A stretch of 64,000 nucleotides of DNA, from NCBI RefSeq assembly GCF_001425305.1, contig NZ_LMEE01000005.1:62001-126000 (forward strand). Reading direction: 5' to 3'. Under the pieces are notes generated by a model. It made no database searches, was not told the origin of the DNA, and was given only the letters and a program-made list of their open reading frames with translations. Numbering within the stretch: the first letter of the stretch is position 1; each line of letters opens with the position of its first letter. Both the position numbers and the translations under genes were made by a program. This stretch comes from Phenylobacterium sp. Root1290. Its GTDB lineage: Bacteria > Pseudomonadota > Alphaproteobacteria > Caulobacterales > Caulobacteraceae. Positions 37,202 to 45,941 of this stretch are shown one piece after another.

Positions 37202-38482
37202 ATGCGCCGCTTCTCCTTTTCCGAGCCCGGCTTCGAAGCCGCTTTCGCCGCCTTCATCGACGAGCGTCGCGAGACGCCTGAAGAGGTCGACGCCGCCGTG
37301 CGCGACGTGCTGGCCGCTGTGCGGGCCGAGGGGTTGGAGGCGCTGCTGCGCTTCGCCCGGCAGTTCGACAAGGTCGAGATCGACGAGAGCAACATCCGGG
37401 TCACGGCGGAGGAGATCGAGGAGGGCGCGGCCCAGTGCCCGCCGGCCGTGCGCGAGGCCATCGCCTTCGCCGCCGCCCGCATCGCCGCCTATCACGCCCG
37501 CCAGCGTCCGGCGGACGCGGCCTTCGTCGATGAGGCCGGGGTCGAGCTGGGTTGGCGCTGGACCGCGCTGGAGGCGGTCGGGATCTATGTGCCCGGCGGC
37601 CGCGCGGCCTATCCCTCGACGGTGCTGATGAACGCGGTGCCGGCGCGGGTGGCCGGCGTCGAGCGCATCGCCATGGTGACGCCGCCCGGACGCCTGCAGC
37701 CGGCGGTGCTGGCGGCGGCCAAGGAAGCCGGCGTGACCGAGATCTGGCGCGTAGGCGGCGCGCAGGCGGTGGCGGCGCTGGCCTATGGCGCAGGGCCGAT
37801 CAAGCCGGTCGACAAGATCGTCGGGCCGGGCAACGCCTATGTCACGGCCGCCAAGCGGCGGGTCTATGGCACGGTGGGCATCGACGCCCTGGCCGGGCCC
37901 TCGGAGATCGTGGTGGTGGCCGACGGGGCCAACCGCCCCGACTGGATCGCCGCCGACCTGCTGAGCCAGGCCGAGCACGACCCGGCCGCGCAATCGATCC
38001 TGATCACCGACGACGAGGCCTTCGCCGCCGCCGTCGAGGCGCAGGTGCAGGAGCAGCTGGCGACCCTGACCACCGGCGAGGACGCCGCGGCGTCCTGGCG
38101 CGACCACGGGGCGGTGGTGATCGCGCCGCTGGACGAGGCCCCGCGCCTGGTCGACCTGATCGCGCCCGAACACGTCGAGTTCGCGATGGACAATCCCGAG
38201 CGCTTGTCCGACCGCGTGCGCCACGCCGGGGCGATCTTCCTGGGCCGGGTGACGCCCGAGGCGATCGGCGACTATGTGGCCGGATCGAACCACGTGCTGC
38301 CGACCAGCCGCGCGGCGCGGTTCTCGTCGGGGCTGTCGCTGTACGACTTCATCAAGCGCACCTCGATCGTGAAGTGCGACGCCGCCGCGTTCGCGGTGCT
38401 GGGGCCGCACACCGTGGCGCTGGCCGAGTCCGAGGGCCTGCCGGCCCACGCGCGTTCGGCTGCGATCCGGCTGGGGCAGTAG
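37202..38482 (+). CDS. hisD: Histidinol dehydrogenase
   Basis: A 426-aa zinc enzyme that oxidises L-histidinol to L-histidine in two NAD-dependent steps. VGIYVPGGRAAYPSTVLMN, GPGNAYVTAAKR, GIDALAGPSEI, SQAEHDPAAQ with a zinc ligand, and VAGSNHVLPTSRAARFSSG are all present and in order. The length is normal. It follows DUF2948 and precedes the SH3-domain protein with a 131-nt gap. Other his genes are not in this window. Confidence 0.96.
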   Translation: MRRFSFSEPGFEAAFAAFIDERRETPEEVDAAVRDVLAAVRAEGLEALLRFARQFDKVEIDESNIRVTAEEIEEGAAQCPPAVREAIAFAAARIAAYHARQRPADAAFVDEAGVELGWRWTALEAVGIYVPGGRAAYPSTVLMNAVPARVAGVERIAMVTPPGRLQPAVLAAAKEAGVTEIWRVGGAQAVAALAYGAGPIKPVDKIVGPGNAYVTAAKRRVYGTVGIDALAGPSEIVVVADGANRPDWIAADLLSQAEHDPAAQSILITDDEAFAAAVEAQVQEQLATLTTGEDAAASWRDHGAVVIAPLDEAPRLVDLIAPEHVEFAMDNPERLSDRVRHAGAIFLGRVTPEAIGDYVAGSNHVLPTSRAARFSSGLSLYDFIKRTSIVKCDAAAFAVLGPHTVALAESEGLPAHARSAAIRLGQ

Positions 38483-38613
38483 CGCTTCGCGCCGTTCCCG
38501 AAGCTGAACAGTTCCTGTCAATTCCGTCCCGGAGGCCGTTCAGGTAGCGCTCTGTAAGTTGTCCGTCATCGGGGCCGCACCGGCCTCCAAGAGATGAAAG
38601 ACGGAGACCAGCA

Positions 38614-39237
38614 ATGCGCAATCTGATGAACGGCAAGCTGGCTGTGGTCGCCCTGTCCGGCGTGATCGCGGCGAGCGCGGTCGGAACCGCCAACGCCCAG
38701 CAATACCGCACGCCGACCGGCGGCGGGGTCGGCTCGATCGTCAGCTGCGACGCGCAGGGCAACAAGCAGGTCGGCGGCGCGCTGATCGGCGCCCTGCTGG
38801 GCGCGGCGGCCGGTTCGAACCTGGCCAAGAACGACCGTGGAACCGGCACCGCCATCGGCGCCGTCGCCGGCGCGGCCACCGGTTCGTATGTCGGCTGCAA
38901 GATGCAGCGCGACCAGGCGGCCCAGGGCTACGCCCAGCAGCCCAGCTATCGCCCGGCGACCTATACCCAGAACGGCTATCGCCTGAACGGGGACATCGCT
39001 CCGGCGACCTTCCAGCGTGACGGCGGCTCGTTCGTCGCCAGCTCGACGCTGAACCTGCGGGCCGCGCCGACCACCAACTCGGCCCGCGTCGGGTCGCTGC
39101 GGGCCGGCGAGGGCTTCCAGGCCCTGGCCCGGGTGCGCGGCACCGAATGGATCCTGGTCGGCCAGGGCGGCGTCGGCGTAGGCTATGTCCACGGCGCCTA
39201 TGTCCGGCCCGCTGGATACCAGTACGCCCGCTACTAA
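38614..39237 (+). CDS. Secreted glycine-zipper and SH3-domain protein
   Basis: A 207-aa exported protein. A signal peptide ends near GTANAQQ, followed by a glycine-zipper segment (GGALIGALLGAAAGSNLAK, and AIGAVAGAATGSYVGC) and, at the C-terminus, a bacterial SH3 domain (STLNLRAAPTTNSARVGSLR, then WILVGQGGVGVGYVHGAYV). Such proteins sit in the outer membrane or bind peptidoglycan. It is followed by a clear intrinsic terminator and appears monocistronic. Confidence 0.85.
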   Translation: MRNLMNGKLAVVALSGVIAASAVGTANAQQYRTPTGGGVGSIVSCDAQGNKQVGGALIGALLGAAAGSNLAKNDRGTGTAIGAVAGAATGSYVGCKMQRDQAAQGYAQQPSYRPATYTQNGYRLNGDIAPATFQRDGGSFVASSTLNLRAAPTTNSARVGSLRAGEGFQALARVRGTEWILVGQGGVGVGYVHGAYVRPAGYQYARY

Positions 39238-39268
39238 GGGCTGAGGCGCCCAGAAACATGGAGCCACT

Positions 39269-39298
39269 GACGCCCGGCGAACACGCCGGGCGTCTTTT
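39269..39298 (+). terminator. Intrinsic terminator after the SH3-domain gene
   Basis: GACGCCCGGC (39269-39278) pairs with GCCGGGCGTC (39285-39294) around GAACAC, followed by TTTT. It lies 31 nt after the stop codon. Confidence 0.9.
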
Positions 39299-39387
39299 CT
39301 TGTGCGCAGGGCGCAAGATCGCACTTGGCAGGATGACGTTAGGGGGCGGTTTGCAATAAAGCTCCGGCAAGCCTCTCTCGCAGCGCC

Positions 39388-39867
39388 ATGGCCGACGAAG
39401 ACCGTATCAAGCACCGCCTGCAGTCCGTTGAGATCGACGAGGAGTCCCTCGCTGCGGTTTCGCGCGACCAGGAACAGGAGCGGCAGATCGCAATCTTCGA
39501 CCTGCTGGAGGAAAACTATTTCCATCCAGAGGGCGCGGACGGCGGCCCCTATGACCTGCGCATGGGGCTGATCGAGAACCGGCTGGTGCTGGACGTGCAC
39601 GGCCCGACCTACGAGAAGCGCCACATCCTCTCGCTGTCGCCGTTCCGCGGGCTGATCAAAGACTACTTCATGATCTGCGAGAGCTATTACCAGGCGATCC
39701 GCAACTCCTCACCCCAGCAGATCGAGGCCTTGGACATGGGCCGCCGGGGCCTGCACAACGAAGCCTCGGAGCTGCTCAGGGTGCGGCTGAACGGCAAGGT
39801 CGAGACCGACCTCGACACCTCTCGCAGGCTGTTCACGCTGATCTGCGCGCTGCACTGGCGGGGCTAG
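39388..39867 (+). CDS. UPF0262 family protein
   Basis: A 159-aa protein with the hallmark run of UPF0262: QERQIAIFDLLEENYF, GPYDLRMGLIENRLVLDV, SLSPFRGLIKDYFMICESYY and IEALDMGRRGLHNEASELL. The family is restricted largely to alphaproteobacteria and stands in front of the phosphatase-infA-maf block. Function unknown. It begins after the terminator, so it probably opens a new transcription unit with the next gene 5 nt downstream. Confidence 0.92.
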   Translation: MADEDRIKHRLQSVEIDEESLAAVSRDQEQERQIAIFDLLEENYFHPEGADGGPYDLRMGLIENRLVLDVHGPTYEKRHILSLSPFRGLIKDYFMICESYYQAIRNSSPQQIEALDMGRRGLHNEASELLRVRLNGKVETDLDTSRRLFTLICALHWRG

Positions 39868-39872
39868 GCTGG

Positions 39873-40334
39873 ATGGCTTCGCAAGCGCCGCGCGCCCCGC
39901 TTCCGGGCGCCGTCCTCTTCGCCTGCAACTTCAACCGGGTGCGCTCCCCGATGGCCGAGGCGCTGCTGAAGCGGGCGGTGGGCGACCGGGTCTATGTCGA
40001 CAGCTGCGGCCTGAAGCGCGAGCCGGGCGAGCCGGGCGAGGGGGCCGACCCTTTCGTACGCTCGGTGATGGAAGAGATTTCCGTCGACCTGGCGAGCCAC
40101 GCGCCCAAGACCTTCGACCAGTTGGAGGACGCTTCGTTCGACCTGGTGATCTCGCTGACTCCGGAAGCGCAGCACCGGGCCGTGGAGATGACGCGGGGCC
40201 GCGCCGCCGAGATCGAGTACTGGCCGACCTTCGATCCGACGCTGGCCGACGGTTCGCGCGAGGCGCGGATGGCGGCCTATCGCGAGGTGCGCGACCACCT
40301 GGCCAAGAGAATCGCCGAGCGCTTCCCGCGCTAG
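39873..40334 (+). CDS. Low-molecular-weight protein-tyrosine phosphatase family
   Basis: A 153-aa LMW-PTP/arsenate-reductase-fold protein. The P-loop is CNFNRVRS with the nucleophile C18 and R24, and the general-acid region reads EYWPTFDPT. The usual CxxNxCR second cysteine is replaced by valine (NRVRS), which argues against a redox-cycling arsenate reductase and for hydrolysis. The substrate is unknown. The position between UPF0262 and infA is conserved in this bacterial group. Confidence 0.88.
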   Translation: MASQAPRAPLPGAVLFACNFNRVRSPMAEALLKRAVGDRVYVDSCGLKREPGEPGEGADPFVRSVMEEISVDLASHAPKTFDQLEDASFDLVISLTPEAQHRAVEMTRGRAAEIEYWPTFDPTLADGSREARMAAYREVRDHLAKRIAERFPR

Positions 40335-40454
40335 CCTTCTGGGCGCTGAGAGCGTAAAGGCCTCTGCGCTATAATTGGATTGCACGCCACGGCTCGCGCC
40401 GAGACACACTGCGCGGGCCGTTGGTGATTCGATAAACACCACTTGGGAGCCTGC

Positions 40455-40673
40455 ATGGCTAAAGAAGAGCTTTTGGAGTTTCCGGGCGTGGTCAGTGAAG
40501 TCCTGCCCAACGCGACCTTCCGCGTGAAACTCGAGAACGACCACGAGATCATCGCCCACACCGCCGGCAAGATGCGCAAGAACCGCATCCGCGTTTCGGC
40601 CGGTGACAAGGTGCTGGTCGAGATGACGCCCTATGACCTGACCAAGGGCCGCATCACCTTCCGCGTCCGCTAG
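40455..40673 (+). CDS. infA: Translation initiation factor IF-1
   Basis: A 72-aa OB-fold protein with the near-invariant [37 protein letters not shown] and the end KGRITFRVR. It blocks the ribosomal A site during initiation. The ATG at 40455 is fixed by family identity; upstream in-frame codons from 40443 are not part of the protein. It lies 120 nt after the phosphatase gene, so it may have its own promoter. Confidence 0.98.
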   Translation: MAKEELLEFPGVVSEVLPNATFRVKLENDHEIIAHTAGKMRKNRIRVSAGDKVLVEMTPYDLTKGRITFRVR

Positions 40674-40680
40674 AGGCCGC

Positions 40681-41271
40681 TTGGCCAAGATGACGCCGCA
40701 GCGCCTGGTGCTGGCCTCAGCAAGTCCCAGGCGGCTGGATCTCCTGCGCCAGGTCGGGCTCGAGCCCGACGAGATCATCGCCGCGGAGATCGACGAGACC
40801 CCGCTCAAGACCGAGACCCCGCGCCTGACGGCGCTGCGCCTCGCGGTCGCCAAGGCCGCGAAGGTCGCGCAGGCTCGCCCGGACGACTTTGTGCTGGCCG
40901 CCGACACGGTGGTCGCTGTGGGGACCCGCATCCTGCCCAAGGTGGAGACCCGCGAAGAGGGCCGCCGCTGCCTGGAGCTGCTGTCGGGCCGCGCCCACAA
41001 GGTGCTGACCGGCGTGGCCGCGCACGGGCCGGGCGGCAAGTCCGCCAGCCGGCTGGTCGAGACCCGCCTGCACTTCAAGCGGCTGACCGACGCCGAGATC
41101 GAGGCCTATCTCGACGGCGGCGAGGGGCTGGGCAAGGCCGGCGGCTATGGCATCCAAGGCCATGCTGGAGCATTCGTGATGTCGATCCAGGGATCGTATC
41201 CGGCGGTCGTCGGGCTGCCGCTCTATGAGACGCTGAACCTTCTGCGCGGCGTGGGATTTGTGCGGGCATGA
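40681..41271 (+). CDS. maf: Maf-type nucleoside triphosphate pyrophosphatase
   Basis: A 196-aa Maf/HAM1-fold enzyme hydrolysing non-canonical or regulatory NTPs such as dTTP/UTP. RLVLASASPRRLDLLRQ, LAADTVVAVGTR with its catalytic aspartate, GRAHKVLTGVA and GYGIQGHAGAFV are family marks. The TTG at 40681 has GAGG four bases ahead; an ATG at 40690 is also in frame and would remove three residues. It overlaps the next gene by 4 nt. Confidence 0.93.
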   Translation: MAKMTPQRLVLASASPRRLDLLRQVGLEPDEIIAAEIDETPLKTETPRLTALRLAVAKAAKVAQARPDDFVLAADTVVAVGTRILPKVETREEGRRCLELLSGRAHKVLTGVAAHGPGGKSASRLVETRLHFKRLTDAEIEAYLDGGEGLGKAGGYGIQGHAGAFVMSIQGSYPAVVGLPLYETLNLLRGVGFVRA

Positions 41272-42305
41272 GCGAGCGCACCCTCTTTCTTGATCGCGGG
41301 ATTGGCGAGAGCCGCGGCGTGGTGATGCTGGACGGCGCGCCCGAGCGGCTGCTGATCGAGCGCGACGGCGGCGATACGCGCACCCGGCTAGGCGCGCGGC
41401 ACATTGGACGCGTGCGCAAGGTCGAGCCGGCCTTTGCGTCGGCCTTCGTCGACCTGGGCGGCGTCGAGGCGCTGCTGTCGTTCAAGCCCGACTCGCGGCC
41501 GGTCGAGGGCGCTTCGCTGGAGGTCGAGATTCGCAGCGAGCCGCGCGACGGCAAGCTGGCGACCGTGCGGGCGATCGGCCCGGCGCAGGGCCCGCCCAAG
41601 CTGCTGAGCGCGGCGCCGAGCCTGGCCGAACAGCTCGCCGCCTTCGCCCGCGACGTCGAAATCATCGAAGGACGGCAGGCCCGGCTGGCCGCCGACGAGG
41701 CGCAGGACGAGGCGCTGCAGGTGGTTCACAAGCTGCCCGGCGGCGGCGATATCGCCATCGAGCCGACGCGGGCGCTGGTCGCCATCGACGTCGATATCGG
41801 CGAGCGCAAGGGCAACGACGTCAAGCGGGTCACTCGCGCGGCGAACCATGCGGCGCTGGCGCAGGGCGCACGGCTGCTGCGGCTGAAAGGCCTGGGCGGC
41901 ATCGTAGTGTTCGACCTGGTCGGGCGCGGCCACGACGGCAATGCGCTGCTGACCGCGGCGCGGGCGGCGTTCGGGCCCGACAATCCAGGTGTCGCGATCG
42001 GTCCGGTCGGGCGGTTCGGCACCATGGAGATGACCATTCCGCGGCGCACCCCGCCGCTGACCGATATTCTCTGTGACGCCAGCGGGGCGTTGAGCGACCT
42101 GACGCTGGCGCTGCGCCTGATCCGCGCGATCGAGACGGAAGGCGCCAGCCAGCCAGGCGCGCGGCTGGAGGCGACCTGCGCCCCGTCGGTCGCCAAGGCG
42201 GCCGCGCCGTATGCCGAACAGTTGGCCGGCAAGATCGGCGCGCGGTTCAAGATTTCCCCGCAGGAGGGCCTGGCCCGAACCCGGATCGAGGTGAGGGCGG
42301 CATGA
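41268..42305 (+). CDS. rng: Short ribonuclease E/G family protein
   Basis: A 345-aa RNase E/G-like endoribonuclease. An S1 region (GARHIGRVRKVEPAFASAFV) and the DNase-I-like catalytic core with the metal-binding aspartates in ALVAIDVDIGERKGND and GGIVVFDLVGRG are visible. It lacks the first RNase H-like domain, the zinc-link cysteines and the long C-terminal scaffold of RNase E, so it is a compact form of under 40 percent of RNase E length. It follows maf and overlaps yacG by 3-4 nt. It may mature tRNA or rRNA. Confidence 0.85.
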   Translation: MSERTLFLDRGIGESRGVVMLDGAPERLLIERDGGDTRTRLGARHIGRVRKVEPAFASAFVDLGGVEALLSFKPDSRPVEGASLEVEIRSEPRDGKLATVRAIGPAQGPPKLLSAAPSLAEQLAAFARDVEIIEGRQARLAADEAQDEALQVVHKLPGGGDIAIEPTRALVAIDVDIGERKGNDVKRVTRAANHAALAQGARLLRLKGLGGIVVFDLVGRGHDGNALLTAARAAFGPDNPGVAIGPVGRFGTMEMTIPRRTPPLTDILCDASGALSDLTLALRLIRAIETEGASQPGARLEATCAPSVAKAAAPYAEQLAGKIGARFKISPQEGLARTRIEVRAA

Positions 42306-42466
42306 GTGCGCCCTGTCCGATCTGCGGCAAGCCCGCCGAACAGGAGTATCGCCCGTTCTGCTCCAAGCGCTGCGCGGACGTCGATCTGCAGCGCTGGCTG
42401 AGCGGCCGCTACGCCATTCCGTCGGCGGACGATGACGCGCAGGGCGACGGAAGCGAAGAAGACTGA
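42302..42466 (+). CDS. yacG: DNA gyrase inhibitor YacG (zinc protein)
   Basis: A 54-aa zinc-finger protein with CPICGKP at the N-terminus and RPFCSKRCADVDLQRWLSG, the exact four-cysteine pattern of YacG, followed by the acidic tail. In E. coli YacG binds GyrB and inhibits gyrase. The ATG overlaps the RNase gene stop. It is too short for most gene callers to score but is certain by its motif. tRNA-Phe follows. Confidence 0.94.
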   Translation: MSAPCPICGKPAEQEYRPFCSKRCADVDLQRWLSGRYAIPSADDDAQGDGSEED

Positions 42467-42563
42467 ATCCGCCGCTGGACAGGCGCGGACGCCTCTTCTA
42501 TAGACGCGGCTCCCGCGCAGGCGGGACCTGCTTTCGCCCTCCGATTTGATCGGAACGGCTCGG

Positions 42564-42639
42564 GCCTGGGTAGCTCAGTTGGTAGAGCAGCGGATTGAAA
42601 ATCCGCGTGTCGGTGGTTCGAATCCGCCCCCAGGCACCA
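42564..42639 (+). tRNA. tRNA-Phe (anticodon GAA)
   Basis: A 76-nt cloverleaf with encoded CCA. Acceptor GCCTGGG/CCCAGGC, D-arm GCTCAGTTGGTAGAGC, anticodon loop TTGAAAA giving GAA, and T-loop GGTTCGAATCC. Confidence 0.97.
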
Positions 42640-42786
42640 CTTTCCCCTCAATGATTTCGATGGTTCACGCAGCACGTGGCTTGCTGTCTGGGATCTATCT
42701 GCGCGCGTCCGGAAATTGACTGCGCTTAGGCTGTCTGGTCCAAGGCGGCCGAGCGGTTGACCGCTGCGCCAGAGGGGACGACTTCG

Positions 42787-43236
42787 ATGACCGCCAACAA
42801 TCGCATCGTCCTCTCCAGCGACCACAGCGCCATTCAGCTCCGACAGGCGATCGCCGCTCACATTGCGACGTTGGGTTGGGAGGCGGTCGACATCGGCCCG
42901 GCGACGGCCGAGAGCACGCCCTATCCCCAGCACGGCGAAGCGGCGGCGCGGCTGGTCGTGTCGGGCGACTGCCGGTTCGGGATCATCCTGTGCGGCACGG
43001 GCCAGGGCATCATGATGGCGGCCAACAAGGTAAGGGGCGTCCGCTGCGGCGTCTGCGCCGACACCTTCTCGGCCCGCATGATCCGCCAGCACAACGACGC
43101 CAACATGCTGTCGATCGGCGCGCGCGTGGTCGGCGAGGGGCTGGCGCTCGATATCGTCGGTGCGTTCCTGACCGCGCAGTTCGAGGGCGGTCGGCATGCG
43201 CCGCGGGTGGAGATGATCACGGCGCTGGAGGCGTAG
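42787..43236 (+). CDS. rpiB: RpiB/LacA/LacB-family sugar-phosphate isomerase
   Basis: A 149-aa member of the RpiB family that interconverts ribose-5-phosphate and ribulose-5-phosphate. SSDHSAIQLRQAI replaces the more usual DHAG, followed by the active-site cysteine in LCGTGQGIMMAANKVRG and RQHNDANMLSIGARVVG. The ATG at 42787 is preferred to a TTG at 42757. The altered SDHS motif is used by several alphaproteobacterial members, and a different pentose or tetrose phosphate substrate is possible. Confidence 0.85.
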   Translation: MTANNRIVLSSDHSAIQLRQAIAAHIATLGWEAVDIGPATAESTPYPQHGEAAARLVVSGDCRFGIILCGTGQGIMMAANKVRGVRCGVCADTFSARMIRQHNDANMLSIGARVVGEGLALDIVGAFLTAQFEGGRHAPRVEMITALEA

Positions 43237-43260
43237 GCCTTCGACGTCGCACTGGGGCGC

Positions 43261-43779
43261 TCAGGATAGATAGCCGCCCAGCACCTCCCAGGCCTGACGC
43301 TTCTTCGCGAACCCGATGGTGTGGGCTGGGCTGCTGGAGGGGAGGGCGATGAGGGCGAGGTCCGTGCGGCCGGCCAGGATCGTCATGCCGAGCTTCGCCG
43401 CCTTGCCGCCATTGAAGGCGACCGCGCGCAGGGCGGGCAGGCGGGCGCAGAGCTCGGGCAGGGCGTTCGACTGGTGGTCGCGGATCGCGGTGTCGAGGCT
43501 GCCGGCGCGGACCGCCGAGCCGACCACGTCCCAGAGCCCCACGCCCCCAGCGAGCAGGGCCTCAAGCCGCTCGGGATAGGGGCGGGCGACGAGCTGGCCG
43601 CCGACGACCGTCTCCATCAGCCGCCAGAACTGGTTCTGCGGGTTCGCGTAGTATTGGGCCGCGGCCAGCGAGCGCTCTCCGGGCAGGCTGCCCAGCACAA
43701 GCAGGCGGGTGCGCTGGTCGGCGACGGGGGCGAAGGAGGCCTTGCGAGGGGCGGCTGGAGGCGCGGGCATGGCGCCCAT
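43261..43779 (-). CDS. DNA-deoxyinosine glycosylase (UDG superfamily, family 6)
   Basis: A 172-aa uracil-DNA-glycosylase-fold protein. LLVLGSLPGERSLAAAQYYA, NPQNQFWRLM, VGLWDVVGSAVRAGSLD and the end LPSSSPAHTIGFAKK match the hypoxanthine (deoxyinosine)-removing HDG group rather than Mug or Ung. It would excise deaminated adenine from DNA. Two starts, 43779 and 43770, are possible. It converges on rpiB with 24 nt between stops. Confidence 0.85.
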   Translation of the reverse strand: MGAMPAPPAAPRKASFAPVADQRTRLLVLGSLPGERSLAAAQYYANPQNQFWRLMETVVGGQLVARPYPERLEALLAGGVGLWDVVGSAVRAGSLDTAIRDHQSNALPELCARLPALRAVAFNGGKAAKLGMTILAGRTDLALIALPSSSPAHTIGFAKKRQAWEVLGGYLS

Positions 43780-44570
43780 GATCGCCCAGGCGCGGCGCCT
43801 GGACCAGCCGGCGGCGATTCCCCCTCCGATGCGGTCTGGAAGGCCGCGACGGCGATTTCGCCGCCATTTTTTGCGTTTCGACGGCCGCGCGGGCCGCTTC
43901 TTTTTCGGAATGGGGCCAAGCCCTGCGGTTATGGGGCCGAATCTGCATCGGGCGGGCCAGCGCCGACTGACGGCTGGGCCATGGCGCCGGCGACACGCCT
44001 GGCGGGTCTTAGGCCTGCAAACGCCGAACGTTGGTTGACTCGGGAGGCGCTGACTCTCATCTCCCCGGCGCGACAGGTCGATGACTGAAATTGAAGCGCA
44101 CCGGCGCCGAATGACCGGGCTGCCGACGGTTATTTTAAGACCGACGTTCCGCCGCGCATGCTGCGATGCAGCATTATTTGTGCGCCAGAAGTAGAAATTC
44201 GCCGCGCTTTACTTGGCTAGCGCGTTGTGCGGCGCAACATACCGCGCATTCCCCCAGACTTCTTGGGGTCGCACCCCTCAGCATGGCCTCTTGACGCTTG
44301 GAATAGGGGTTGCCAAAGGACCCCTGCCGCACGTCTAACATTGCGGTAAGATTTCGGGTTCCCCTCGGGAAGCTCGATCTCGCTCCCGTATCCGAACGCC
44401 CGGTTTCACGCAGGTGGAAGACGGCGCCAGGGTCGGGCGCAGCGAAGCGGCTCTCGCGCTTTGACTGGGCGACCAGACAGGGCGACGGGCTATTTAGTTA
44501 GGGTGGGAGACGCTCTCGCGCGACGACCCTTCGGTCCAAACGTGCTAGACCAATCAGGAACTGGCGACAG
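43780..44570. other. 791-nt gene-free region upstream of exbB
   Basis: I see no supportable gene here. It is less GC-rich than the rest and contains a near-palindrome (44158-44174), a T-rich patch around 44140, and a TTGACG-like -35 (44292 region) without a matching -10. It probably holds the exbB-exbD-tonB promoter and regulatory sites. Confidence 0.5.
44158..44174. promoter_or_regulatory. 17-bp dyad upstream of exbB
   Basis: ATGCTGC (44158-44164) and GCAGCAT (44168-44174) are exact complements around GAT. It lies about 400 nt upstream of exbB and directly before ATTATTTG, an AT-rich stretch. A regulator site is plausible; nothing identifies the protein. Confidence 0.35.
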
Positions 44571-45491
44571 ATGCTCGACAACAAACGAAAGACCCCTTTC
44601 ATCGCTCTCATTGGCGCCGTTGCGCTGATGGCGAGCGCGCCGGCGTTCGCGCAGGAAGCCGCCGCTCCGGCCGCTCCGGCCGCCGCCGACGCTGCGGCCG
44701 CTCCGGCCGCCCCCGCGGCTGACGCCGCTGCTACGGCTGCTCCGGCCGCCGACGCCGCCGCCGCCACGGGCGAAGACGTCGCCCCGGCTCAAATCGAACA
44801 TGCCGGCAAGCTGACCGTCATGCAGATGTTCCTTGACGCCGAACCGGTCGTTAAGGTCGTCATGATCGGCCTGGTCCTGGCCTCGATCCTTTCCTGGACC
44901 CTGCTGGTCACCAAGCTGCTCGAGTTCAGCTCGCTGAACAAATCCTCGGACCGCTTCGTCGAAGCTTTCCGCGGCGCCAAGTCGGTCAACGAAATGGGCC
45001 GTATCGCCCTGTCGGACGAATTCGAAGGCAACCCGCTGGCCGACATGGCCGCCGCGGCGACCCAAGAAGTCGAGCTGTCGCGTCAGGCTGGCCTGGCCGT
45101 CAACACCACGCACCGCGAAACGACGCTGCACCGGGCTGAAGCCGCGGTCGGCGCGGTTCAAGCCAACCTCGGCAAGCGTCTGTCGAGCGGCATGCAGTTC
45201 CTGGCCTCGGTCGGCTCGGGTGGTCCGTTCATCGGTCTGTTCGGTACCGTTTACGGCATCATGAACTCCTTCATCGGCATCGCGAACACCAACACGACCA
45301 ACCTGGCCGTCGTCGCCCCCGGCATCGCCGAAGCGCTGCTCGCCACCGGTATTGGTCTGTTCGCCGCTATCCCGGCCGTTATCTTCTACAACTACTTCCA
45401 GACCCGCATCTCGGCTTACGGCGCGCGTACGGAAGGCTTCGTTGCTGAACTGATGAACGCCATCTCGCGGCAGCTCGACAAAGGGGCGTAA
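44571..45491 (+). CDS. exbB: ExbB-type MotA/TolQ proton channel subunit
   Basis: A 306-aa inner-membrane protein powering TonB with the proton gradient. After a signal peptide ending ASAPAFAQ comes a roughly 45-residue Ala/Pro-rich periplasmic segment (repeats of AAPAAPAADA), then three helices at about 96-118, 208-230 and 250-270. The conserved SGGPFIGLFGTVYGIMNSF and PGIAEALLATGIGLFAAIPA mark the family. It begins the exbB-exbD-tonB operon. Confidence 0.93.
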   Translation: MLDNKRKTPFIALIGAVALMASAPAFAQEAAAPAAPAAADAAAAPAAPAADAAATAAPAADAAAATGEDVAPAQIEHAGKLTVMQMFLDAEPVVKVVMIGLVLASILSWTLLVTKLLEFSSLNKSSDRFVEAFRGAKSVNEMGRIALSDEFEGNPLADMAAAATQEVELSRQAGLAVNTTHRETTLHRAEAAVGAVQANLGKRLSSGMQFLASVGSGGPFIGLFGTVYGIMNSFIGIANTNTTNLAVVAPGIAEALLATGIGLFAAIPAVIFYNYFQTRISAYGARTEGFVAELMNAISRQLDKGA

Positions 45492-45496
45492 CCCAC

Positions 45497-45928
45497 ATGG
45501 GAGCCAAACTCTCAGGTTCTGGGGGTGGCAGGTACGCGGTCGACGCTAACAGCGAAATCAACGTTACGCCCTTCGTGGACGTTATGTTGGTGCTCCTGAT
45601 CATCTTCATGGTTGCGGCGCCCATGGCCGCCGTGACCGTGCAAGTTAATCTTCCGCCCGCGGTCGCCAAACCATCTACGAACCCTCCGAAACCCGTCTAC
45701 ATCAGCATCCAGGCTGGCGGCACCATCTACATCGGTGACACCCGCGTGGAGATGTCGGATATCGGAGACAATCTGCGCAGCACGATCGGGCAACGTAATC
45801 CGGAGAAGGAACGCATCTTCATTCGCGCCGACAAGGACGTCCTCTACGGGGACTTCATGGGCGTCATGAATATGCTTCAGGACAACGGTTTCTACAGCGT
45901 GGCCCTGATCGGCGAAGACAAGAACTAG
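45497..45928 (+). CDS. exbD: ExbD-type biopolymer transport protein
   Basis: A 143-aa protein with one N-terminal helix, TPFVDVMLVLLIIFMVAAPM, carrying the essential aspartate D28, and a periplasmic domain ending RADKDVLYGDFMGVMNMLQD. It forms the channel with ExbB. It starts 5 nt after exbB and precedes tonB by 13 nt. Confidence 0.95.
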   Translation: MGAKLSGSGGGRYAVDANSEINVTPFVDVMLVLLIIFMVAAPMAAVTVQVNLPPAVAKPSTNPPKPVYISIQAGGTIYIGDTRVEMSDIGDNLRSTIGQRNPEKERIFIRADKDVLYGDFMGVMNMLQDNGFYSVALIGEDKN

Positions 45929-45941
45929 AAGGGGGTGACGA

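Noticed and set aside
44310..44501. 63-codon frame upstream of exbB
   Set aside because: No ribosome-binding site, arginine-rich composition, no recognisable motif.
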